Below, piece after piece: positions 17,749 through 26,853 of a DNA stretch of 35,515 nucleotides. The stretch covers positions 1 through 35,515 of the forward strand of contig WXFD01000015.1 of NCBI GenBank assembly GCA_009877105.1, given 5' to 3'. Position 1 is the first letter of the stretch. Every line of letters begins with the position of its first letter. Made by a program: the position numbers and the translations under genes. Source of the DNA: Bacteroidales bacterium (GTDB taxonomy: Bacteria; Bacteroidota; Bacteroidia; Bacteroidales; VadinHA17). The notes beneath the pieces were generated by a model. The model ran no database searches. It was given only the letters and a program-made list of their open reading frames with translations, and was not told the origin of the DNA.

Positions 17749-19242
17749 ATGAATGACCCGGTTAATTCACGACGTGATTTCATCAGGAAGAGCGCCGCCC
17801 TGGCGGCCGGCTTTACAATAATCCCGAGACATGCAGTCAGCGGACTGGGGTACAAAGCACCCAGCGACAAGCTGAATATTGCAGGTGTCGGGATCGGAGG
17901 TAAAGGGCACCCGAATATTGCTGCCATGTCGTCAGAAAATATTGTTGCCTTATGTGATGTCGACTGGAAATACGCCGATAAATGTTTCAGGGCTTTTCCG
18001 GGAGCCAGGAGATACCGTGACTGGCGCCGGATGTTTGATGAACACGGCAGCTCCATCGATGCAGTTATGGTTGCAACGGCTGACCATACGCATGCCGTAA
18101 TATCTGCAACTGCATTGACGCTCGGCAAGCACGTCTATTGCCAGAAGCCCCTCACTCATTCAATCTATGAATCACGTTTGCTTACCAGGCTTGCAGAAAG
18201 ATATAAGACGGCAACCCAGATGGGCAATCAGGGAAATTCGGGTGACGGGGTACGGCAGCTCTGCGAATGGATCTGGAATGGTGAGATTGGCGAGATAAGG
18301 GAAGTTCACACATGGACTGACCGTCCGATATGGCCGCAGGGGATAGAAAGACCCAAAAAGGTAATGCCTGTTCCAAAGACCCTAGACTGGGATCTTTTTA
18401 TCGGACCTGCTCCGATGCGCCCCTACAATGAAATATACACCCCGTGGAACTGGCGGGGATGGTGGGATTTTGGCACCGGAGCTTTCGGGGACATGGCCTG
18501 CCACATCCTCGATCCGGTTTACCGGGCACTGAAACTGGGCTATCCCGAAAAAGTCAGGGGAAGCTCGACCGCATTCAATACCGAATCAGCCCCACAGGCC
18601 GAAACCGTCGAATTCACTTTCCCTGCCCGCGACAACCTGCCCAGGCTGGCATTGCCCCCTGTGAAAGTTTACTGGTACGACGGGGGATTATATCCGGTGC
18701 TGTCAGATATTCTTCCCGAAGGTGAGAACCTTATGGCCGACGGGCTGGGTGGTTGTATTTTCGTCGGATCAAAGGACACCCTGATATGCGGTTGCGGCGG
18801 TTTCAATCCCCGCCTCGCCTCGGGTCGGATACCCGAGGTTAAGCCATGGCTGCGCCGCATACCTGGCGCTGTCGGTTATGTCGACGGACCACACGAACAG
18901 GACTGGATAAGGGCCTGCAAGGAAGCACCCGAAAGCAGGGTCGAAACGTCCTCCAACTTTATGTATGCCGGCCCTTTCAATGAAATGGTCCTCCTTGGAG
19001 TGCTGGCAATACGCCTTCAGTCACTTAATAAATCCCTCAGATGGGACGGCGAAAACATGAGATTTACAAATATCTCCGGAAATGAAACACTGAAGGTCAT
19101 TACGTCCGATGAGTTCAGAATAATTGACGGTCATCCCAACTTTGATACAAAGTATGCCACTTTCAATGCTTCCGAGGCAGCAAATGAATTTATTATGCAT
19201 ACTTACCGCGAGGGGTGGAGCCTTCCTGATATGCCGGCATGA
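17749..19242 (+). CDS. Gfo/Idh/MocA-family oxidoreductase with Tat leader
   Basis: NAD(P)-dependent sugar or cyclitol oxidoreductase family. The 497-residue protein begins with a twin-arginine motif, SRRDFIRKSAALAAGF (residues 7-22), so it is likely exported folded with bound cofactor. The Rossmann part follows: LNIAGVGIGGKG (42-53), VALCDVDW, and the active-site lysine motif CQKPL (K132, in place of the usual EKP). The C-terminal beta-sheet domain includes WNWRGWWDFGTGAFGDMACH, a signature of the large Bacteroidota subgroup of exported members that often occur with glycan-degrading genes. It converges on a DUF4038 glycosidase-like gene 143 bp away, consistent with sugar metabolism, but the substrate is unknown. 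Confidence 0.93.
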   Translation: MNDPVNSRRDFIRKSAALAAGFTIIPRHAVSGLGYKAPSDKLNIAGVGIGGKGHPNIAAMSSENIVALCDVDWKYADKCFRAFPGARRYRDWRRMFDEHGSSIDAVMVATADHTHAVISATALTLGKHVYCQKPLTHSIYESRLLTRLAERYKTATQMGNQGNSGDGVRQLCEWIWNGEIGEIREVHTWTDRPIWPQGIERPKKVMPVPKTLDWDLFIGPAPMRPYNEIYTPWNWRGWWDFGTGAFGDMACHILDPVYRALKLGYPEKVRGSSTAFNTESAPQAETVEFTFPARDNLPRLALPPVKVYWYDGGLYPVLSDILPEGENLMADGLGGCIFVGSKDTLICGCGGFNPRLASGRIPEVKPWLRRIPGAVGYVDGPHEQDWIRACKEAPESRVETSSNFMYAGPFNEMVLLGVLAIRLQSLNKSLRWDGENMRFTNISGNETLKVITSDEFRIIDGHPNFDTKYATFNASEAANEFIMHTYREGWSLPDMPA

Positions 19243-19385
19243 TCTGCGTCCAGCATTTTTACTTACCACGGATTCATTACTGAAGCAGGGGAGCTGGCAG
19301 AAATTATTCTTTTTCCTGCAGAACATCCGGCTTCACCGTCTGTATCCCCTGTTGTTCCGGGAATACCGTTCCGAAGATCCCCGGA

Positions 19386-20750
19386 TTATTGACTTTTACC
19401 GGGGGGACCAAATCCGGCATCTCCGTCATCCAGGACAAGCACCCAGTCCCTTTTGTCGGGAGGAGTGAACCTGGTTTCCCTTTTATCAGTGAATTCTCCG
19501 GCTTTTTTCGACAGCCCGTTTCCCGGGTTGAACCACCAGGCGATTACCCTTTTTCCCGAAATCCTTTTAAGATCAACAAGAATACCGGCTCCCGAAGGGA
19601 TGTAGATGACGGCGGTTTCTCCATTATCTGCCAGTGCCGCCGCAACATATGAGTTTTTTGATCCGTAGCCTTCCGTTACTGTGGAGTGATCAAGGTCAGG
19701 CACAAGTTTCCACCACCTTCTTGAGTCAACAAGCTTCTTCATGTTCGAAGCATCATAGGAAGCCTGCCAGTCCATGGCATACTGCCATCCTTCCCCTAAT
19801 CTCCACAGGGGAAGATTGCCAAGCTGGACCCCTGCGATCGAACAGAGCCATCCCCAGTACATCTGCGATCTTATCTGCAGGGAATTTGCATTTTGTTCAT
19901 TCTCATAGGTGGTTTCGAAAAGAATCACCGGCATGGGAGGATCCATGAGATAGTTCCTCAGACATTCCGCGTGAACAGTCGAATTATCAGAAATAAAGGC
20001 ATATGTGTAAACACAGTTGAAATCGAGCCAGTCAGCACCTTCCCAATGATCGCGCGATGAGTTTGCCGGATGGCAGTGAGCAGTGAACAGGTGAATTTTA
20101 TCAAATTCCCTGATTCCCCTTACTATTTCCGTTTCAAGCGGCCGTGAGAACTGATCGGGATTCCTGTCACCATCCATTATCCAGGCAATATTTGGAAACC
20201 TGGCATATCTTTTACCAAGAAACTGTCCGTATTTCCTGCATCTCTCAGGACCATTGGCAAGAACTTCCCTGTACCACCCGTCCTGCAGGCCTTCTCCGTC
20301 GTAACCCATATATGCGGGAGTCATCATTACCAGGAACCCGTGAGCCAGTGCCATTTCAAGCACACGGTCAACATGCCTGAAATATTCTTCATCAGGAAAT
20401 GTAAAATCAGGGATGTTTCCTTCAATATACCTGGTAAAAGGATAATTGCCTGCTTTATTCCTGCTGGCTTCTGGATAGGCCAGTGTTTCACCGTTGAACC
20501 AGTGTTCCAGCAGGTTTACAGTGATTGTATTAAATCCCTTCTCTTTCCTGTTTTTTAAATAACAGGCAGTTTCGTTGGAATCAAGTGCAACAAACAGCGA
20601 CCATGGTGTGTCGGCGTTGATAAAGAAAGGTTTGCCCGACTGATCGGTAAAAAAACGACCGTTACTGCTTATTTTCAATGGAAAATCACTGGTTGATGAA
20701 TACGACAGCAGTGAAACAAGCAAACCGGTTAAAAGTAAGATCTTTTTCAT
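19386..20750 (-). CDS. DUF4038 glycoside-hydrolase-like protein with C-terminal collagenase-type domain
   Basis: The ATG at 20750 (MKKILLLTGLLVSLLSYSS) starts a clear signal peptide and gives 454 residues; a longer frame from 20840 would hide it. The mature protein begins with strands PLKISSNGRFFTDQSGKPFF and NADTPWSLF, typical of DUF4038. A (beta/alpha)8 region follows with WIMDGDRNP (D193) and VILFETTYE (E279), the most likely acid/base and nucleophile, and ends with a beta domain AGILVDLKRISGKRVIAWWFNP resembling the putative collagen-binding domain usually paired with DUF4038. A GH140-type apiosidase is one characterised relative; the true sugar here is not known. It sits 117 bp downstream of the cytidylate-kinase-like gene on the same strand. 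Confidence 0.87.
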   Translation of the reverse strand: MKKILLLTGLLVSLLSYSSTSDFPLKISSNGRFFTDQSGKPFFINADTPWSLFVALDSNETACYLKNRKEKGFNTITVNLLEHWFNGETLAYPEASRNKAGNYPFTRYIEGNIPDFTFPDEEYFRHVDRVLEMALAHGFLVMMTPAYMGYDGEGLQDGWYREVLANGPERCRKYGQFLGKRYARFPNIAWIMDGDRNPDQFSRPLETEIVRGIREFDKIHLFTAHCHPANSSRDHWEGADWLDFNCVYTYAFISDNSTVHAECLRNYLMDPPMPVILFETTYENEQNANSLQIRSQMYWGWLCSIAGVQLGNLPLWRLGEGWQYAMDWQASYDASNMKKLVDSRRWWKLVPDLDHSTVTEGYGSKNSYVAAALADNGETAVIYIPSGAGILVDLKRISGKRVIAWWFNPGNGLSKKAGEFTDKRETRFTPPDKRDWVLVLDDGDAGFGPPGKSQ

Positions 20751-20867
20751 GGCTGACTGGAACTTAATATTATCATTAACTTCACTAGAATTCAAACATA
20801 GGCATAAATCAGGAAAAATCCCGGTAAAGTGCCTTTTCAATGGTTAATCTCGCTTCCCGTTTGTAAA

Positions 20868-21491
20868 TTACCTGAGGCCGAATCGTTTTTGCGCCAGGCG
20901 GCCAATAACCTCAACAGTTTCATCAATGCCGAGAACGGATGAATTGATGCAGAGATGATAATGTTCAGCGGCCCCCCAGTCCCTGCCGCTGAAATAGTTG
21001 TAATACCTTGCCCTCTCCCTGTCGGTCCTTTCAATATGTGTCCTGGCTTTGTTCTCAGGCAGATTCTGTAAAGCGGCGACCCGTTTTATCCGGTCATCAA
21101 TATTGGCAGTAATAAATAAACTGAGTATTCCCGGATTATCCTTGAGGACATAGTCTGCACATCTTCCCACGAAAATACATGATTTCTGTGCGGCAAGCTT
21201 ACGGATAACGTCGCTCTGGATCTTGAACAATGTTTCATCGGTCAGATAATAATTCATGGTATGGGTTGCGTCCAGACCCCGGAAACCGGATATGCTGCCA
21301 AACAGGCTGAATCGTTTCTTTTCATCGGCTTTTTCAAAATACTTTTCATTCAGCCCGCTCTCACGCGATGCAATACATATAAGCTCTTTGTCATAAAAGG
21401 AAAACCTGAGAAGTTCCGACAATTTCTGTCCTATTTCCCTTCCGCCGCTCCCCAGCTGGCGTCCGATGGTTATAACATGGTTCGCGTTCAT
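20868..21491 (-). CDS. cytidylate kinase-like family protein
   Basis: 207 residues with an N-terminal nucleotide-binding strand and loop ITIGRQLGSGGREIG (7-21), matching the P-loop variant GR.xGSGGR of the cytidylate-kinase-like (AAA_26) family, which lacks the usual GKS/T. Later motifs FYDKELI, SCIFVGRCADYVL, FITANIDDRIKRVA and RTDRERARYYNYF fit the same family, including the arginine-rich lid. Members are presumed (d)NMP kinases or regulators; the substrate is not settled. The gene lies 22 bp downstream of the MATE gene on the same strand and is probably in one operon with it. ATG at 21491 is the best start. Confidence 0.88.
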   Translation of the reverse strand: MNANHVITIGRQLGSGGREIGQKLSELLRFSFYDKELICIASRESGLNEKYFEKADEKKRFSLFGSISGFRGLDATHTMNYYLTDETLFKIQSDVIRKLAAQKSCIFVGRCADYVLKDNPGILSLFITANIDDRIKRVAALQNLPENKARTHIERTDRERARYYNYFSGRDWGAAEHYHLCINSSVLGIDETVEVIGRLAQKRFGLR

Positions 21492-21513
21492 TAAGTAATG
21501 GCATTTAGGAGAA

Positions 21514-22866
21514 TCATACAGATTTTATGACTGATTTTCTGTACTGTACAATAAGCATATACAACGAAATAAGACTTGACAAAAGGTCAGACAGTGGCAT
21601 ACTGTACCATACACCGTTTACGCCGTAGAACAGTGGCAGTATGATCAGGCCCGGCAGCAGGAACAGAACCTGGCGGGTGAGTGACATAAAAATGGCCTTG
21701 CCGGGCATTCCGATGCTCTGGAAGAAATTTACGGTCACCATCTGAAACCCGACAATCGGGAAAAAAAACATTACGATCCTCAGACCCGGCACCACAAGAT
21801 CTATAAGTTCGCTGTCAGTGGTAAACACTGATGCCACACCATGCGGGAAAAGTTCACATATGAGAAATCCAACCACCATAATTCCCGATGCCACCATTAT
21901 GGTCAGTTTCAGGACCCGACCCACCCTGTCAAGAAGACCGGCGCCGAAATTATATCCGGCTATCGGCTGCATCCCCTGGTTCAGTCCCATCACTATCATT
22001 GCGAACAGCATGGCAACCCTGTTTATTATTCCATATGCACCTACGGCAAGGTCACCTCCGAACCTGATGAGCCTCTGGTTTATGACAATAACTATTATGC
22101 TTCCTACTGCATTCATAAGAAAGGGAGCCAGGCCAATCGACATTGAATCTGTAACTATCTTGCGTTTCAGCCTGAATGACTCCTTCTTCAGGTAAATGAA
22201 ATTCTTACGGTTGCTGAAAAAACTGATCTGCCATGTAAGCATTGAAGCCTGTGCAAGAACGGTGGCCAGGGCAGCTCCACGGATACCCCATCCAAAAACG
22301 AAAATAAACAGCGGGGCCAGGATAATATTTATTATGACAGTGGAAATGGTTGAATACATGGCTTTCTCCGGATTGCCGGTGGCCCTCAGCATGGCATTCA
22401 GACCGAAATACATATGGGTTATCAGGTTGCCGAGCGAGATAATAACCATAAAATCATGTGCGTATGGCAGGGTGTCTTCACTGGCTCCAAAAAAATACAG
22501 GATAGGATCAAGGAACAGAAGAATTATCATCGTGTAGCTCAATCCGATGATGATGTTCAGCACAAAAACATTCCCCAGGATGCTGTTGGCGCTTTCATAA
22601 TCCTTCTGACCTAGCCTGAGCGACATAAGTGTTGAGGCACCGATACCTACCAGGGTTCCGAAAGCAATGGCAAGATTCATCAGCGGAAATGTGATGGCCA
22701 GCCCCGAGAGGGCGAGAGCCCCCACTCCGTGACCGATGAAGATGCTGTCGGTGATATTGTACAGCGAAGCGGCCGTCATGGCAATCACCGAAGGAATCGC
22801 ATATTGAAGAAGAAGGTTCCATACGTTCCCGGTCCCTAATGCCAGAGGCGATCTCATTTGTGCCAT
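21514..22866 (-). CDS. MATE-family efflux transporter
   Basis: Cation-coupled multidrug exporter of the inner membrane. With the ATG at 22866 (MAQMRSPLALGTG) the protein has 450 residues and 12 hydrophobic segments arranged as two similar halves, including the typical WNLLLQYAIPSVIAMTAASLYNITDSIFIG start and PIAGYNFGAG in the second half. A TTG three codons upstream at 22875 is inside the -7 promoter box, so I exclude it; ATG 22857 is an alternative. It shares a likely operon with the cytidylate-kinase-like gene downstream. MATE genes with this fold export cationic drugs or metabolites, the substrate cannot be told. Confidence 0.93.
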   Translation of the reverse strand: MAQMRSPLALGTGNVWNLLLQYAIPSVIAMTAASLYNITDSIFIGHGVGALALSGLAITFPLMNLAIAFGTLVGIGASTLMSLRLGQKDYESANSILGNVFVLNIIIGLSYTMIILLFLDPILYFFGASEDTLPYAHDFMVIISLGNLITHMYFGLNAMLRATGNPEKAMYSTISTVIINIILAPLFIFVFGWGIRGAALATVLAQASMLTWQISFFSNRKNFIYLKKESFRLKRKIVTDSMSIGLAPFLMNAVGSIIVIVINQRLIRFGGDLAVGAYGIINRVAMLFAMIVMGLNQGMQPIAGYNFGAGLLDRVGRVLKLTIMVASGIMVVGFLICELFPHGVASVFTTDSELIDLVVPGLRIVMFFFPIVGFQMVTVNFFQSIGMPGKAIFMSLTRQVLFLLPGLIILPLFYGVNGVWYSMPLSDLLSSLISLYMLIVQYRKSVIKSV

Positions 22867-22870
22867 AATA

Positions 22871-22878
22871 TGCAAATA
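22871..22878 (-). promoter_or_regulatory. -7 promoter box for the MATE gene
   Basis: TATATTTG on the minus strand, an exact TAnnTTTG match, ends 5 bp before the ATG at 22866. If used, the transcript would have a very short leader or be leaderless. It decides against the upstream TTG start, which lies within the box. Confidence 0.5.
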
Positions 22879-23112
22879 TACTCCATGTTGCTTTTCCTGA
22901 ACATAAAAAACATGACTCCGGTTGCAACAGACTGAAATGAAAGTGAAAAATGATATCAGCCCCTGAATGGTCCGGTATCTATGGCTGCCGGGTACATCAT
23001 TTGCTGCATGGTGTGGAACGATATTTGCGGCACAGGAATGCCTGTTTATGATACGGGGACCGGTATTTGACAGTATCCGGGCCCTGTGAAAGACATTAAT
23101 GGTAAAAGGATG

Positions 23113-23120
23113 TATCTTTG
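23113..23120 (+). promoter_or_regulatory. -7 promoter box upstream of the FISUMP lipoprotein gene
   Basis: TATCTTTG followed by CAC is an exact TAnnTTTG match. No strong TTTG lies about 20 bases upstream. If used, the leader before the ATG at 23285 would be about 155 nt. Confidence 0.45.
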
Positions 23121-23284
23121 CACCTCTCCGTTAATGAGTTTCTTTATAAAGGTGAGAAATAATTAAGAAACCCGTATGAATGGCCAGAAACACAGGCACG
23201 GATAAATATAATCGCTTTGAGGCATGCCTGGTTCCATGCTCCGCTGGCAGACAGGTATCTGATCTTTTAAAAAATGATGTACTG

Positions 23285-24307
23285 ATGAAATACAGAAAGG
23301 GAATATTTAAATGGGTCTGGACTTTCAGTCTGACAATGCTGGTCATGTCCGGCTGCATGAAGGATGTGCAAAAACCTGAAGTTACAACAGGTACAGTTTC
23401 CGGGGTTTTGACAACATCGGCATTGATAGAAGGGAATACCACCGGAGACGGAGGCGGCCGTGTAATAGCCCGCGGGGTCTGTTTCAGCAATTACATTGCG
23501 GAACCATATATTCTTAAGGATAACTTGTTTTACCAGGGTTCGGGCGCCGGATCTTTCAATGTTTATCTTGAGAACCTGACGCCCGGCACAACCTATTATG
23601 CAAGGGCATTTGCAACAAATGCCGAAGGGACCGGATACGGACAGGTTGTTACATTCACCACCCGGGGTTCGATGACAGGTGCGATCACATTCAATCCCGA
23701 CACTGTATACAATACTGTAACCGACATTACGGGTAACGTGTACAAGACCATTCGCATAGGAGGCAAAACATGGATGGCAGAAAATCTGAGAACCTCAAGC
23801 CTCAGCGACGGAACTGCGATACCGGAAGTAAAAGCCGGCGAAGAATGGGAAACAACGCAGGAACCCGCTTACTGCTGGTACCTGAATGATGATAAGTACA
23901 AGGATATTTACGGCGCCCTTTATAACTGGCACACAGTAGCTTCAGACAAACTGTGCCCCGAGGGCTGGCATGTCCCCAAATATGATGAGTGGATGGCACT
24001 TTTCAGCCATTTCGGCAATAATTATGAAGTTGCCGACAAGCTCAGGGAAGCCGGCGATTCACATTGGGTAAAGACCGGCCCCAATGTCAGGAACGAATCG
24101 GGATTCACTGTCCTGCCGGGCGGTTGGAGAAATATCGACAATATTAATTTCGGCGACCTTGGATACGCGGGAACATTCTGGGCCGTCCCGCAAACAGGGG
24201 GTGATATAAATACCGTAATGTTTTTCTTCATGGGATCATGGGAAGGCATATTTAATGCACGAAACCCGGGAAACGCAGGGTTATCGGTAAGGTGTGTTAA
24301 AAACTGA
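23285..24307 (+). CDS. surface lipoprotein with FISUMP domain
   Basis: From the ATG at 23285 the protein has 340 residues and a lipoprotein signal with lipobox VMSGC. I reject the longer frame from 23180 because the signal would then be internal. After the lipid anchor comes a fibronectin-III-like region (about 35-135), with LENLTPGTTYYARAFATN and YGQVVTFTT, typical of Bacteroidota cell-surface proteins. Then a FISUMP (Fibrobacter succinogenes major paralogous) domain: DITGNVYKTIRIGGKTWMAE, ALYNWHTVASDKLCPEGWHV, VLPGGWRN and GLSVRCVKN at the end. Function of this domain is unknown; it is predicted to be a secreted or surface C-type-lectin-like fold. The gene stands alone. Confidence 0.87.
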   Translation: MKYRKGIFKWVWTFSLTMLVMSGCMKDVQKPEVTTGTVSGVLTTSALIEGNTTGDGGGRVIARGVCFSNYIAEPYILKDNLFYQGSGAGSFNVYLENLTPGTTYYARAFATNAEGTGYGQVVTFTTRGSMTGAITFNPDTVYNTVTDITGNVYKTIRIGGKTWMAENLRTSSLSDGTAIPEVKAGEEWETTQEPAYCWYLNDDKYKDIYGALYNWHTVASDKLCPEGWHVPKYDEWMALFSHFGNNYEVADKLREAGDSHWVKTGPNVRNESGFTVLPGGWRNIDNINFGDLGYAGTFWAVPQTGGDINTVMFFFMGSWEGIFNARNPGNAGLSVRCVKN

Positions 24308-24501
24308 CCTGCGCTTCAAGGGTTTCCTGGTCAGGCATGAAGAAAGGAAGAACAGCCTCAGGGATAAGACGGGCCGGATCAAGTCCCTGGAGGATCCGCA
24401 GGTTCCGGATAAAACCCGTTTATGGGCTGAATTACCGGGGCGATGAAGGACTTTAACATGGTTTGATGCAATTTTAGCATATTATTTTTTAACCGTACAA
24501 T

Positions 24502-24978
24502 ATGCTCCGTTATTACAGGAAACTAACACGGGAACTGATAGAAAGGTCATTCCCTTTGCTGAAAGGCAAAAAGATTTTAATAGGGATGGCGCCCTTGAAC
24601 TTTTATGCCTTTTCCATCTGGCTGCCGCCGTTTATGCGATTGATGGTTTTCAGTACAAAGACCAGGAGGTTTGACAAACCGGCAATTAAAGGTCTTGTAG
24701 TCCATGAACTGTGCCACCAGGAAAGATATATGAGAATCGGTGCATTGAAATACCTGGGTTTTTCAGTTAAATATGTGGTCTCACGGAAAGCACGAGCTGC
24801 CGAAGAAAAATCAACCGACAGGCTGACAATCGAAAAGGGCTTTGGATGGGAACTGTTCAGACTGACTGAGATAACCCACAACGACAGGAAAAATAAAAAA
24901 ACAAACGATCTTTACATGTCGCCCGGGGAGATCCGGTCGTATTCTGAAAACCTTGGAAAATGGAATGCCGCATCATGA
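24502..24978 (+). CDS. small HExxH putative zinc metalloprotease-like protein
   Basis: A 158-residue protein, not recognised as a named family. It contains GLVVHELCHQERYM with H68-E69-x-x-H72, the classic zinc-binding HExxH pattern in a helix. About 30 residues on comes AAEEKSTDRLTIEKGFG (E101, E102, D106), which is where gluzincin-type peptidases such as M48 place their third ligand (E/D..D). Before the motif there is a hydrophobic segment (31-50, PLNFYAFSIWLPPFMRLMVF) that could be a membrane anchor or a core beta sheet. I see the motifs; enzymatic activity is inferred. ATG at 24502 follows an AT-rich leader. No partner is close. Confidence 0.65.
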   Translation: MLRYYRKLTRELIERSFPLLKGKKILIGMAPLNFYAFSIWLPPFMRLMVFSTKTRRFDKPAIKGLVVHELCHQERYMRIGALKYLGFSVKYVVSRKARAAEEKSTDRLTIEKGFGWELFRLTEITHNDRKNKKTNDLYMSPGEIRSYSENLGKWNAAS

Positions 24979-25135
24979 ACCATCATGACATCGGCTCTAT
25001 TTATTAAAATGGCTGGAACAGGTTACACGCAAGGGGTTATTGTGCGATTCAGGCGGCAGGCCGGGATTTTATCCTGATCAGATATTTTCTGATTCCACCC
25101 GGCCCTGAAAAATCACTTGGTGTATTTCCCGAAAT

Positions 25136-25894
25136 CTAAACTTCAAAGTAGGTAATGTTCCGTATTACTATGTTAACGATCCTGCCGTCATAATACTGGG
25201 TTTGTCTGACCCAGTTGCCGGCTTCATCGTATTCATACTCAAAATTGAATCTGTATTCCTCGTTATTCTTCGGAACCGAAATGATGTATTCCGTTACATC
25301 ATTGTGCGGATTCCTGACGAACCTGCTGATGCTTTTTATATCGCCGTTCCCGTCCCTTTCAGTTTGTGATACAAGCTCGCCGTTGACATATTCATTTGTT
25401 ACGCTGCTACTCTCATTTCCTTCCCTGTCAATGGTCCTGGTTACTGAAATATCGTCACCCGAGTAAATGTACCTGTAGGTAATGATATTGGTATTATCCC
25501 CATCATAAATTTTGAGTTCGGTCATCTTTCCTCCGTCCAGGACAGGCACCTCCCTGCCCGTTTTCGTGTTGCCGGAGAATTTATCAATCCCGATGCATCT
25601 GCCCCTTTTATTGTATATATATTTTGATACTTCCGTAACCCTGCCATTGGGATCTATCATGGATGATTCCTCCAGGTTTCCGCTTCGGTTATAGACATAG
25701 GTTGACTGATTAGCTTCCAGCTTGTCAGCTGCCGGGCAAACGCTCTTCGCCTCGGCATTATGAACCGTTTTATCCACCATCCGGACGCTGCCTTTCAGAT
25801 TGGCAAGTTCAAGATGTGTTTTAACAACGGTTTGATCGTTTTGACATGAGAAGGCGGTTGCTGCCAGTAGGCAGATTGCTGCAATTTGTTTCAT
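25136..25894 (-). CDS. lipoprotein with YD/RHS-like repeats
   Basis: 252 residues. The signal (MKQIAAICLLAATAFSC) ends in lipobox AFSC with Cys17. The body holds several repeats resembling YD/RHS units: TYVYNRSGNLEESSMIDPNG, KYIYNKRGRCIGIDKF, YRYIYSGDDISVTRTIDREG and FEYEYDEAGNWVRQTQYYDG, each a Tyr-rich strand, a turn with D/N-x-x-G and a second strand. Such proteins form extended beta structures at the cell surface or in the periplasm and have no known activity. It is a single gene on the minus strand. Assignment to the repeat class is good, a biochemical role cannot be given. Confidence 0.8.
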   Translation of the reverse strand: MKQIAAICLLAATAFSCQNDQTVVKTHLELANLKGSVRMVDKTVHNAEAKSVCPAADKLEANQSTYVYNRSGNLEESSMIDPNGRVTEVSKYIYNKRGRCIGIDKFSGNTKTGREVPVLDGGKMTELKIYDGDNTNIITYRYIYSGDDISVTRTIDREGNESSSVTNEYVNGELVSQTERDGNGDIKSISRFVRNPHNDVTEYIISVPKNNEEYRFNFEYEYDEAGNWVRQTQYYDGRIVNIVIRNITYFEV

Positions 25895-26373
25895 GATCAG
25901 TTATTTACAATGAATAATAAGATACAGGAGCCGGCAAACCGCACCATTGGCAGCATATGACTGGGATCAGGATACTTTCATGTCTCTCTGCGTATGGAAC
26001 AAATTAAGCCGGGGTCCTTAGGATCAGTTGTCAGTTAAAATATGTTAAACGCTGAAAAGTAGAAAAGAAAAGCCCAGTCAATACTTAAGCAATTATTAAA
26101 ACAGACAGCGATATGTTAAAATAAATTAAGACACCTGGTCCGACTGCCGGCCGGCCTCGTATTATACGATCCGGGAGTCGATGTTTTCGTACGGGATTCT
26201 GTTACTGCCGCCTTCCGGTATTTTCCCTGAATTCTTTAATTTTAACAGGTATTTCAGGATACCCTTGTTTTTCATGGAAGTCCCGAAATCCGGATAGTCA
26301 GCGGAAGCCGATTGCTGACCCGCAGTGCCCGTCACACGGGAAAATTATATTTACCTGGTATCGATCTGAATTT
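25895..26373. other. intergenic region with palindromes
   Basis: 479 bp without a credible gene. Notable are CCGGCCGG at about 26,148-26,155 and a perfect inverted repeat TCGTAT-T-ATACGA at 26,157-26,169, which could be an operator. No clear promoter of the phylum type is seen for the channel-like gene that follows. Confidence 0.4.
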
Positions 26374-26736
26374 ATGAAAATACATTTTGAACATCACACG
26401 CAGAAAGTATTGCCTTTTTCAAGGTTTCTTCTAAGGTTGGGCAAATACTTTGTTTTCTCATCGGTCCTGATCGCATTTTCACTGGTGCTGGGAATGGCAG
26501 GATATCATTTTGCAGGCAGGTTAAACCTGCTCGACAGTTTCCATATGGCGTGCATGATTCTTACCGGGATGGGACCCGTCGTTGAGCTGACTTCGCCCGG
26601 GGCAAAGATATTTTCATCATTGTATGCACTGTACAGCGGAATAGCATTTCTGAGCATTACTGCCGTGTTCCTCTCACCCATAATCCACCGGATATTGCAC
26701 ATCCTTCATGTTGAGAGTGAGAACAGGGCAAGATGA
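26374..26736 (+). CDS. two-helix K+-channel-like membrane protein with non-standard filter
   Basis: A 120-residue protein with two membrane helices (about 21-47 and 78-103) and between them a short amphipathic segment LLDSFHMACMILTGMGPVVE. This is the layout of a two-TM ion channel (Ion_trans_2): outer helix, pore helix, filter, inner helix, with AKIFSSLYALYSGIAFLSI matching the typical inner-helix start (..GKIFTILYALIGI..). The expected filter TVGYG reads TGMGP (64-68), so K+ selectivity is doubtful. The C-terminus HRILHILHVES is a short basic cytoplasmic tail without RCK domain. ATG at 26374. A membrane protein related to, but diverged from, K+ channels is my reading; a non-channel protein is possible. 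Confidence 0.7.
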   Translation: MKIHFEHHTQKVLPFSRFLLRLGKYFVFSSVLIAFSLVLGMAGYHFAGRLNLLDSFHMACMILTGMGPVVELTSPGAKIFSSLYALYSGIAFLSITAVFLSPIIHRILHILHVESENRAR

Positions 26737-26853
26737 ATACTTGGTCCGGGAATCCCTGGCGACATGGTCGGTAACAGTCCGGTTGGTGATATCGCGCTTT
26801 AAGCTCCGGGAGGTCCTTTTCCCCAATGAATGGCTGGTACTGGCAGAAACTAG

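Larger units (their letters stand above)
22867..23284. other. intergenic region, MATE to FISUMP gene
   Basis: About 420 bp between divergent genes. It holds the MATE -7 box and, on the plus strand, TATCTTTG at 23,113-23,120. Reading frames inside are short and show no conserved pattern; an in-frame extension of the FISUMP gene to 23,180 lacks a signal peptide and is probably untranslated leader. Confidence 0.4.
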
